Positions 55,931-64,000 of a stretch of 64,000 nt of DNA are shown one piece after another. The notes beneath the pieces are model-generated. The model saw nothing but the letters and a program-made list of their open reading frames with translations, was not told the DNA's origin and ran no database searches. How positions within the stretch are numbered: position 1 is the stretch's first letter; every line of letters starts with the position of its first letter. This DNA comes from Scilla litardierei (taxonomy: Eukaryota; Streptophyta; Magnoliopsida; Asparagales; Asparagaceae), in NCBI GenBank assembly GCA_030789695.1, contig CM061142.1, positions 358,707,486 to 358,771,485 on the forward strand. The letters run 5' to 3'. Made by a program: the position numbers and the translations under genes.

Positions 55931-56595
55931 CGAGATCCTCACCATTCCAGAATCACATCAATGGTGTATTTAAGGGCGCCTGGTGGTACATCACATCCCA
56001 GTGACGACTGGGATAGAGGCCGGTTCTGTGGAGCTGACCATATAGTCTGAAGACCACATCAGAGGCGACGAAACTTAGCACACCTCTCCAGAGTTTCTGG
56101 ATTCAGCAGCTGCTTGATGGTGACAAAATTTGTAATCTGTGTACATTTTTGGAATATTGTAAATAGGAGTGATGAGATAAGCCTAAGAGATCTGAAAGCC
56201 TAAGAGCTTTTACAGATCAGGGGGAGTTGAGGGAATTTGTACTCGTTTCCCTTAGCTATGGTTTTTCTCACTGGGTTTTCCATAGCCAAAGGTTTTAACG
56301 AGGCAAATCAAATCAACTCTGGATCCCGAAGTATCCACCCCTCTGTGACTCTCAGAATCCAGAAGTATTCATGAGCAGAGTCACTTGTACAAATCAGGGG
56401 GAGTTAAAGAGAGTTTGCACTCTTTTTCCTTAACTATGGTTTTTCCCACTGGGTTTTCCATAGCTAGAGGTTTTAACGAGGCAAATCTCACCAACTCAGG
56501 ATCCTGAAGTATCCACCCCATGTGAGACTCTTATACGCTCAGAATCCTGAAGCATTCACGAGCAGAGTCCACACCTATGGCTGGATAAGGGGGAG
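55931..56595 (+). other. Copia-3 3' untranslated region with duplicated module and polypurine tract
   Basis: Two modules of about 180 bp start near 56217 and 56395. Each begins CAGGGGGAGTT and carries ACTGGGTTTTCCATAGC, TTTTAACGAGGCAAAT and GGATCC(C/T)GAAGTATCCAC. A third GGGGGAG (56589-56595) abuts the 3' LTR and is the real polypurine tract. No ORF. Confidence 0.8.
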
Positions 56596-56743
56596 TTTTG
56601 TGAACGGTTATTTAACCATAGTTGGGTGAGATTCTGGGCTATCCTAGAGATAGGCCCATATCATTGTAAGCACATATCTGTATTCCCCCAATTGCCTATA
56701 AATAAAGAGCTGGGGGCTCCTCCCCAGTAGTTGATTCATAACA
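56596..56743 (+). repeat. Copia-3 3' LTR
   Basis: TTTTGTGAACGG (first bases altered from TGTTG) to CATAACA, followed by target duplication AGGCC (56744-56748). Confidence 0.9.
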
Positions 56744-56748
56744 AGGCC

Positions 56749-57180
56749 TATGTAAAAGATTTTTAAAAAGTTAAACTGGGCGAGAAATTTCATAAAAAAG
56801 ATATCGACAGTAAAATCAGTATAGTAATAGGAGTGATTCAAACGATAAAGATAGCTGTCAGGAAGATCACATGGGTCGAAAGCAAGGATTAGAATCGGAT
56901 GATCAATGTGAGTACGTGTAGGAAATGACTTGTAAAAAGGCTACGATAGATTCGTAAAGTCAAAAAGTGGAACGTGAAATGAAAGGAGTTTAAAAATCAA
57001 GGATATACTGATTTGGTTGACCAAGGATCAGGAAGCTTAGGACTGGAATTTTCCAATGAAGTTGATTGGGGTAGAAGATCCTAGGGAAGGTGTTGTTTGA
57101 GTGTCAAGATTGTAATATTATCTATGTTGTTTTAAAGTATTTTGCATAAGCATTGACCTGCATGGGCCACCACTAAAACC
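56749..57180 (-). other. LARD-B internal region, second copy, part 2
   Basis: Matches 43381-43811. It ends with the shared priming-site sequence (57155-57180) next to LTR copy 3. No ORF. Confidence 0.88.
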
Positions 57181-59156
57181 TGTCACGCACCGCTTCCTAT
57201 TAGGTTTAAGAGCGAGGACGTGAACGGGCCCGCTTGTGCAAGTCAGGAGGAGGTACTTTTGCTTTTCTTTTCTCCTTGACTTAACACAATAAGCGTCTGT
57301 GTGAAAACCGCAGATTCTTGCTTGCATTACTCAAAACAACACAGATAAGTAAAATATTTATTACAATCTCAAAAGTCTCAATGAAATTACAACAAATGTA
57401 GAAAAGAAGAGTGTGTTTTATGACCCGTACAACAAGTGAAAAGAAGTGCAATGAATGTTCACTAGTTCAACGGTCTTGGTCTATTGGTTCAGCTATCTCA
57501 ACTAGTTCTCCTGGCGCTAAAGCTTGGGATCTGACATACATCCAAAAACATGAATGTATGTCAACAAGGGTCTGCAAGTAGAGGTCAGAAATCCAAGGCA
57601 AGGTATATACAAATTTACACTGGATTTAAGAGGCATTAACAAATTAAACGAGATAATGACCACATGTCGATTTAAAATGAAACGGAGTAAAACACTCCTA
57701 GCATGCAGTTCTAAGCAGTTTAACAAGTAAAGTAAATCTTCTCATTAGTTTATTAGCATTTCAATATAACTGAGATAACAAATCCAAGTTGCAAGTTTCA
57801 TGTTAGCATTTCACGATTGTTAGCATTCACGATTTGTTAGCATTCACGATTTGTTAGCATGTCACGATTGTTAGCATTCACGATTGTTAGCATGACATGT
57901 CTAGAATAGGGTTCTCACCTTTAGGTCGTGATGAGTAAGTCGTTCTTCTCACGGGGGCTTACCGTGATTGGCTCTAACCCACTGCAAACGGATGGTGCCC
58001 TTGAAGAGTGTACTCGTTCATACACCTAGCAGCCGCTCAACCCTTACCCCACCCAAGATTTGTGCTGGAACACGAGCCAGCCCAATTCATGAATTACAAG
58101 CACGAATTTGTCAACTCAATGACATCACGAAAGTCACGATTTCGCCTTCGAGGCGCACGATCTCACGATGTCACACGCTAGTTAATTATTTCAAGGCATG
58201 CAGCAATTAAATAACATGATCAATTATTTCCATGCAGCATTTTCTATGTTACAAGAGTATCGAAAACATCATTTGCAATAATTTAGCAAAAAGAGTAAAC
58301 ATGCGATTTTAACGAAAACGAACAGAAACTTGATTTTTCTTGCTATTGTTCTAAACTAAGCTATATCAAGTTAAATGCTGTTGGATTACATTTTTAGTCA
58401 CGGATCTCATGGTGGTTATATTACACGTCATCTCACGTGTAGATTCTAAGTTATGCAAATTTACATTCAAAAGACTAATTGTACATCCAACTTCAAAAAT
58501 ACACTATAAATTGTATACTTGCCTAATTTCGGTGATTTTGGTGCCGTTGGGTTCGTCTTGACGGACACGACGTGTCAGTACTTCTGATTCTCTGTTTCGG
58601 TTAAACAATTCACTGAATTAGATATATTGCGAGATAATCAAAATATCGGGTTAATCCCCGAATTGGGTTCGTCTAATTTTTATTTTGGCTATCTGGCTAG
58701 GGTAAGGTCTATATTGTGTTACACTAACCTGATACGCCTATTTTGTTCAAATATTATTAACCTAACATTAGCAAATGATTTAATAAGATGCTGAAATTTA
58801 GCTAACTAGTTGATATTAAATCCATTACTAACAACCTATTAATTAACCTAATACCAGCTAATGACAGGGTTATTATCATGTTAGTATTACATGGTTAACA
58901 TCATATTTATCATCAAACCCACTTATACTTCATTATTCAAATACAAACCCCTCATTTTCTCTCTCCCTTTCTATTCTATTAATAGGGCTGGCACCTTCAA
59001 CCTTCCATGTTAACTACATGTCTATAGGCTGTCACACTTCATTACTCATTCTTCACTCTTTATTCATTTTAATAATATCATCACCTCTCCCTATTATTAT
59101 TTCCATGTCCCCCTATTCATTAAGAGGCTAACTTTCTTATCCTCTTATCATTACAA

Positions 59157-59157
<1 letters not shown>

Positions 59158-59228
<71 letters not shown>
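59158..59228. repeat. CT dinucleotide microsatellite
   Basis: About 34 CT units, against about 9 in LTR copy 1 and an interrupted short run in copy 2. Confidence 0.95.
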
Positions 59229-59233
<5 letters not shown>

Positions 59234-60342
59234 AGGCTCTCTATCGTTTCCCGCTTTTTATGTTCTTCAAAATTTCGACAGCAACAAGCACGAGGGCTCG
59301 TGCGAAAACAAAATGGAGGGGAGTCTCACCTATGCGACAGCGGGAGAGGGTGGACGGCGGGCGGATCCGGCGGCCGACGATGCTGGGCGGCGCGCGCGGG
59401 CTGACGGCGGCGCTGGCAGGCTCGGCGCACGCTGGGGGACGTACGTCGGCGGTGGCTTTGTTTCTGGGCGGCGGTGGCGGCTTCGTGCTGGTGGCACGCG
59501 CAAGCGAGGGGTGGTGCTCCTCAGGTGGCTCGGGCGGCGGGCATGGTGAGGGGAGGAGGAAGGAGGAAGAAGAAGAGGAAGAAGGGGTTTGCTTTGTAGA
59601 GAAGAGGGATGGGTTTGAAGATCAAATTTGGTCTCCAAACTTCAGATTTGAAATTGTATATTTTTTTGATTTCGAATTTCAATTTGGATTGGGTTAATGG
59701 GTTTTGGTTGATTCTGAAATGAGGCTTTCAGATCTGTGTGTTTCTGATTTGGATTTGTGCTTCCAATTTGCAGTTGATTTTTGTTTGGAAAATGGGTTGA
59801 TTGGGTTTGATTTTGGAATGATGACAAATTTTGGGAAAGAATCTGATGGGTTTGCAGAGGAGGGAAGGGGATGTTGCTACCTTACGAAGATTAGCAGGGG
59901 GAAACATCGTCTGTTCTTAAGGAGATTAGCAGGGGACATGGTTCCCATTTTGTCAAATAAAATTTAATTTGATTAAAACGGGAAGTTATTGCTTACTTGA
60001 CTAATTTAGGGGAAAGAGAGACATGCTGGTTTGTTTGATTAATTGGCAAGGAAAACAACTTCCTTCAAAGAGACGTGAGCTGATATTGGATTTTTAGTCA
60101 AATAGGTTAGGTAAGATTAGGATAGGTATTAATGTAATTGTTGACTAAAATATTAGGGGGAGGAACCTGATACACAAAACGTGTTTGTTGTCTTAAACAG
60201 TATATGTTTCGTTGACTAATCAAGGGGAAAGGAATTTGGTTATGAAACGTCTTCTTCCTCTAACCCTTTAAAAATCAAACGTGAATGATGAGTCAAGATA
60301 GGAGGTTAATGGATTAAGGTAAGTAAGTAAAATGTGATTAGT

Positions 60343-60590
60343 AAAATTACTTGAAGTAATTAGTAAGATAAGTAAAGTAATTAGCAATGTGTAATTATTA
60401 GGATAATTAAGTTAAAGTGATTTTTTAAACTAAGTAGTTAATTAATGACGACATGGTAAAAACGAAAATTACTTGAAGTAATTAGTAAGATAAGTAAAGT
60501 AATTAGCAATGTGTAATTATTAGGATAATTCAGTTAAAGTGATTTGTTAAACTAAGTAGTTAATTAATGACTACATGGTAAAAACGAAAA
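60343..60590. repeat. 122-bp tandem duplication in LARD-B LTR copy 3
   Basis: AAAATTACTTGAAGTAATTA starts at 60343 and again at 60465. The duplicated block runs to about CGAAAAT and has a few differences between copies (AATTAAG/AATTCAG, TTTTTT/TTTGTT). Other LTR copies have one block. Confidence 0.88.
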
Positions 60591-60705
60591 TAGACGCGCT
60601 CGCGTCGATTCGTACGGACGAAAAGCTATCTGGATGACTGAAGAAAAAAATACTATTACACACGAGCGAAAAATACGTCTAAAAATTACAGGCCGTTACA
60701 GGACT

Positions 60706-60856
60706 TGCTAGCAGTTGTCTCGGCCGCTGCGGGGGCCAAAATTGAGTGAAGGAGTATCATTGAACGCAAGTGGAACTTCAAGTCCACTCGCCAGCTCAGG
60801 TAGTTCTTTCCTGCTGCGTTAAGGACCTCGAAATCGACGCTAGCCAATTTTTCCAT
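60706..60856 (-). pseudogene. gag: Copia-1 gag, N-terminal part
   Basis: On the minus strand the ATG at 60856 opens MEKLASVDFEVLNAAGKNY, then LSWRVDLKFHLRS, clearly homologous to the start of Copia-3 gag. LARD-B interrupts after about 50 codons. The rest resumes at 16506. The context CATAG-ATAA-ATGG matches the Copia-3 leader-intron acceptor and start. Confidence 0.88.
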
Positions 60857-61746
60857 TTATCTATGCAATTGAATATAAATGAATTAATATTTGCGAAAAA
60901 TAAATTCGCACAAAGTAAATAAACAGCCATGTGGGGATCGGCCAGATACCCTTAGAAACAAAATGTCCAAAAATGTCCGAATACAGTCCAAAAATGAAAT
61001 ACAAAAAGAAATGAAAAATACAACTTGGAAACCCAGTTTGGGTCCCAGTATAAAGCAGATTTCATCTCTGTCTTCAATTTGGCTGAGCTCCGGTCATTGG
61101 CATTTTGCATTATAACCTCACTACAAAATCTCTCAAAACAGAAAAAGAAAGCGAGAAATATAAAGAGGTGTATCTCAAAATAGCAGATCCCAAACCACAA
61201 GACTGAATTATTTACAACACCCACACAGTTTATATATGCTACAGGCAATATAAAAATCAACCACGCAAACACACATGCATAATCAATACAAGTATTCAAC
61301 ATCGCATGCAATTTTATTAGATAAGTATATTAAATTTACGTTAAAAAGTTACTTGGACTACGGGGAAACGTCATTACACGTTAGGTTAGGTAACTAACCT
61401 AACGACAGAGCGGTCTCAGGATCCTAGTAATTTATCAAAACGTAAATTAAATTTTTATCCAATTAAAAATAAGGTGATAAATAATGAATTACACATCAAA
61501 TTCATTAATAAATTTCTAATTTGTGCCAAATACCCCATAAAGAGTTAATAAAACTCAATATCCTCACCCTGTTTTTTCCTGATTTTTCTGGAATTTTCCA
61601 GATTTTTTCGCATTTTTCCGGAATTTTCCGGAATTTTCAGGGTTTTAATAGGGTATTTCGTGAATTTTAAATTAATTTAGCTTGCAGGCCAGAAGCCCAC
61701 GGGCTGGCTACTGGCTGCATGCCCGTTAGCCAAAAAAATACCCATC
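60857..61746 (-). other. Copia-1 leader (intron-like), truncated by Copia-4
   Basis: Minus-strand leader homologous to Copia-3: a GGCCGATCCCCACATGG segment near 60930, the conserved hairpin block (61370-61430) and a GGGCTTCTGGCCTGC segment (61680-61735). Short TTTTCCGGAATT repeats occur at 61575-61650. The 5' LTR and leader exon are missing beyond the Copia-4 insertion. Confidence 0.75.
61379..61404 (-). other. perfect 11-bp hairpin in Copia-1 leader
   Basis: CGTTAGGTTAG-TTAC-CTAACCTAACG on the minus strand is a fully paired 11-bp stem with a 4-base loop. It is embedded in sequence conserved with 51368-51420. Confidence 0.85.
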
Positions 61747-61876
61747 TGTTATGAATAGGACCCATTGGGCCTATTGGGTATCCACCCACATGAGTACCCA
61801 TTATGAATACTATATAAAGGAGGCTAGGGGTTTCCTAGCCTCAACCCTTCTCCAAATCTGTTTCTCGTTCATAACA
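61747..61876 (+). repeat. Copia-4 5' LTR
   Basis: 130 bp with TATA box ACTATATAAAGG at 61808-61819. Terminal CATAACA and the following 14 bases are identical to Copia-3. The partner LTR is outside the window. Confidence 0.82.
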
Positions 61877-62009
61877 CGTTATCAGCACGATCACGCTCGT
61901 AGGAGGAGACGGCGGCTCGCGGGGAAGGAGATCCATCAATCGCTAAGATTCAAGAAGATCGTAATCTTCTCAACGGGGAGCGAAAAGGGCATCCTTCACC
62001 AACCGTCGA

Positions 62010-62034
62010 CTAGATTCCTTTGTCGAATCTAGAG
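62010..62034 (+). promoter_or_regulatory. hairpin abutting the Copia-4 leader splice donor
   Basis: CTAGATTC-CTTTGTC-GAATCTAG forms a perfect 8-bp stem ending two bases before AG/GTAAAA. It occupies the same place as the Copia-3 hairpin (50200-50222), both just after AACCGTCG, but with a different stem sequence. Confidence 0.7.
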
Positions 62035-62269
62035 GTAAAAATCAAAACTTTTAGATGTAAACTTGCTTTTCACGTTAGATCTGCATGTTTTAGGATCAAA
62101 AAGTTTAAAAACACGGTAAAAATCACATTTTTTTAGATCCGCATGCCTAAAAACAATAAAAATCTGTTTTTAGCGATCTACATCCTTGAAAAATCCGGTT
62201 TTTACCCCCCTTTGATCCAAAATCTTCGCACGCCGTAAGGCGAAACGGTGGCGACTCACAAGCGCCACC

Positions 62270-62510
62270 GGCGGCAAATAAACGCCGCGGCCATAGGCCG
62301 TGACGGCCGCGGCCTGAAGCCGCGGCACGTAGCCGCGGCCTGAAGCCGCGGCCCCTGGCAGTGACGGCCGCGGCCCCTGGCCGTGACGGCCACGGCCTGC
62401 AGTCGTGGCCCCGTGCCGCAGCCTGCAGGCCGCGGCCCACCGCCACAGCCCGCCGCCGCCACGGCGGCCGCGCTCTGTGCGGCCAGCCGTCGCGGCGACA
62501 CGCCGCGGGC
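62270..62510 (+). repeat. GC-rich palindromic array in Copia-4 leader
   Basis: Repeats of GCCGCGGC, CCTGAAGCCGCGGC and CGTGACGGCC(G/A)CGG, with inverted copies throughout. It is analogous in position and in the CTGAAGCC core to the array in Copia-3. Open frames on the minus strand here are compositional. Confidence 0.8.
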
Positions 62511-63114
62511 CCCCCTTAGGGTTTTCTGAAACCCTAACCCTAAACGGGCAAATTTTTCGGGGGAGGCCCAATTAACCCTAATGGGTTGTTTTCATGGCCC
62601 AAAAGGCCAGAAAATTAGCCTATTTAAATAAATAATTTTCCTTCTTTTATTTTTGGCCCTAAAAAGCCTAAAATAATTAAAAGAAAATTTAAATGGTTTT
62701 AAAGCGGTAAACAAAACATTAAAATATGGATCAAAGGTAAAAGTTTTTCAAAATAAATTTTTGCACGTCACACACAATTTAGATTATTTAAATTAATCTT
62801 TACATGCCTGTGATTGATTATCTGCGTGGATGTGCAAAGTAGGCTATGTTTTTAGGGATCAGCCAGGTTTCCGACACCTTTTAATTTCCTGCAATTTTTC
62901 TTTTTTTGAGAGAAATTTGTAAGTGAGGATATAAATGTAAAAAGAAGACCGAAGGACACCAAAAAGGAGCTGAAGGCGTACGCACAATGAAGATAAGGGC
63001 TTCTCTCCGAAGTTTCCGAGTTGTATTGTATTCTTTCATGCTAATTTTGATGTAACTTCGGACTGTACTTCTTTTTATTTCAGTGTCGGCTGGCTGATCC
63101 CCATAGTCCTAAGT

Positions 63115-64000
63115 CTTTTTCGCTTCCATTGCTTATGCATTAATTGCGTGGATGTTAATTATTTTAATACCATGTTAATGTTACAATGAAACTGTCAAAA
63201 AGCATGCCAAAATCACTTTGATATAGTTTTACGCCTATAGCTAGACTATATATCTGCGATAAGATTTTTTAAATGCCTGCAGCATATAAATAGCATGTGT
63301 ACACATCATACTTATTTCAATTCAGTTTAATTGAACATAATCTTTAGTTTACAAGCTTTACATTATATGTATGATGGGCTCATGATATGACGATATTTAT
63401 GACAATAATGATTTCAAAAAGTTTAATATCCACTTTGACAAAATGAACCTGAAGTTCAAAATCAAATCAAAAGTCAACACTCTCTCTCCCTAATAAAATA
63501 AATACGATGGTTTATGCGAAAATTATAATTGCTATCTTTATAAAAGATGCACACTTTGCGGTAAACAGATATATAAGATCCATGATCTATATAATCCAAT
63601 ATGGACACCAGAAGTTTTCCATAATACCGCTAAACTCTTTAAAAGAGTACTCTCATTTATTTTTACAAGGAAAGATTTTTTCTAGCCTTGAATATAAGCA
63701 TACGCCTGAAGTCGTGGCTTAATGAATGTGAGAAATATATTACGCACCCACGTATTTGTTCCCCTCTGAGCATGGTAAACTATCCACCTAAAATTTGAAC
63801 GACTCAAGTAAATGGCCTGAAGCTATACTCGAGCATTCAAATAGACTTTTTAAAAGTCTCTTATTAATTAGAAAAGTGGAAGTATAAATAATTTGCTCAA
63901 ACCCCTGCTTATGTCTCCTTAGCAAGACTAATTTTCATTGTCCTTTATAAATAAGGAATATTGAAATCAGGGGAAGTTCAGGATCAAACATGACCTGAAA
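63115..64000 (+). other. AT-rich downstream part of Copia-4, not resolved
   Basis: An open frame at 63507-63722 (71 codons) has no recognisable domain. An ATCAGGGGAAGTTCAGGATC segment near 63968 resembles the polypurine-like modules before Copia 3' LTRs, suggesting the 3' untranslated region may already be reached. If so, gag and pol were largely deleted. Confidence 0.4.

Larger units (their letters stand above)
49875..56743 (+). mobile_element. Copia-3: short-LTR Copia element with long leader
   Basis: LTRs of 149 and 148 bp (49875-50023, 56596-56743) are flanked by AGGCC (49870-49874, 56744-56748). The empty site is visible near 43381 in the other LARD-B copy. Order: LTR, leader exon, leader intron (about 1.7 kb), gag (51916), decayed pol, 3' repeat module, LTR. 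It is the same family as Copia-1 and close to Copia-4. Pol is broken by many frameshifts and probably deletions. Confidence 0.92.
16512..60700 (-). mobile_element. LARD-B: large non-autonomous element with three LTRs and two internal copies
   Basis: The order is LTR (16512-19857), internal (19858-21621 plus 42467-43811), LTR (43812-47169), internal (47170-49869 plus 56749-57180), LTR (57181-60700). The whole is flanked by one target duplication, GGACT, at 16507-16511 and 60701-60705. Minus orientation follows from priming-site sequence on the high-coordinate side and polypurine tract on the low-coordinate side of each internal copy. Each internal copy, with nested insertions removed, is about 3.1 kb and has no substantial ORF. 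This fits the large retrotransposon derivative (LARD) class. Confidence 0.9.
57181..60700 (-). repeat. LARD-B LTR copy 3 (5' LTR)
   Basis: This 3520-bp copy is the longest because of an expanded CT microsatellite (59158-59228) and a 122-bp tandem duplication (60343-60464 repeated from 60465). It starts TGTCACGCACCG (one change from the other copies) and ends GGCCGTTACA. It is followed by the target duplication GGACT. Confidence 0.92.
5270..61746 (-). mobile_element. Copia-1: old minus-strand Copia retrotransposon, host of all later insertions
   Basis: Visible pieces, in minus-strand order: leader (61746-60857), gag start (60856-60706), rest of gag (16506-15700), pol remnants (15690-12906), 3' untranslated region (5762-5446) and 3' LTR (5445-5270). 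Duplicated targets confirm continuity: CAACT at 5763-5767 and 12901-12905 flanks Copia-2, and GGACT at 16507-16511 and 60701-60705 flanks LARD-B. Gag is homologous to that of Copia-3. The 5' LTR is not in the window because Copia-4 interrupts the leader at 61747. Pol is heavily decayed. Confidence 0.85.
61747..64000 (+). mobile_element. Copia-4: 5' portion of a short-LTR Copia element, runs off the right edge
   Basis: The 5' LTR at 61747-61876 (TGTTATGAATAGG to GTTCATAACA) is followed by the same CGTTATCAGCACGA as Copia-3. The leader exon ends at donor AG/GTAAAAAT (62034/62035), then a GC-rich array and AT-rich leader. A segment at 62935-63110 resembles Copia-3 51640-51835 and includes GGCTGATCCCC. 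I do not find a gag start at the expected position, so the element may be rearranged or its gag deleted. Confidence 0.75.

Noticed and set aside
62519..62545. Telomere-like CCCTAACCCTAAA near 62530
   Set aside because: Only two degenerate units within the Copia-4 leader; Copia-3 has a related CCCTAAACGGG at the same place, so it belongs to the leader.
1..64000. tRNA, rRNA, microRNA precursor or host protein genes
   Set aside because: None recognised on reading both strands; all supported coding sequence belongs to transposable elements.

Overview
This window is intergenic heterochromatin from a flowering plant. I find no host gene. The evidence is plant-type LTR retrotransposons with plant tRNA-style priming sites, GT-AG introns, TATA boxes and a plant PIF/Harbinger transposon. 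The sequence does not let me name a species or decide monocot against eudicot.

The layout is a nest. Left edge: an unassigned AT-rich stretch (1-1115), a decayed PIF/Harbinger DNA transposon on the minus strand (1116-4031), and a 193-bp tandem repeat (about 4320-5269). From 5270 to 61746 lies one old Copia element on the minus strand (called Copia-1), broken into three visible pieces by insertions. (a) Copia-2 (5768-12900, plus) is a SIRE/Maximus-like element with 1.7-kb LTRs, gag and a coiled-coil ORF but no pol. (b) A large non-autonomous element, here LARD-B (16512-60700, minus), has three 3.3-3.5-kb LTRs and two copies of a non-coding internal region. (c) Copia-4 (61747 to beyond the right edge, plus). 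LARD-B itself carries Gypsy-C (21622-42461, minus) in one internal copy and Copia-3 (49875-56743, plus) in the other. Gypsy-C carries Gypsy-D (25373-36341, plus) inside its integrase coding region. Five of these insertions have clear 5-bp target-site duplications: CAACT, GGACT, CTATC, CTGAT and AGGCC.

Gypsy-C and Gypsy-D are Del/Tekay-type chromoviruses with nearly complete gag-protease-RT-RNase H-integrase coding. Both share two short introns at identical codon positions, one between gag and protease and one inside integrase, so full Gag-Pol needs splicing. Each also has one premature stop. LARD-B shares LTR ends, priming-site sequence and polypurine layout with them and may have been moved by their proteins.

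The most striking signal is a roughly 113-bp repeat built of AGTCGGT/ACCGACT hairpins. It lies 45-55 bp upstream of the TATA box, in the same orientation, in the LTRs of two unrelated elements: Copia-2 and Gypsy-C. Other structured RNA candidates are a covarying hairpin abutting the leader splice donor of Copia-3 and Copia-4, a conserved hairpin in the Copia leader intron, and a UUCG-loop hairpin array in Gypsy-D LTRs.
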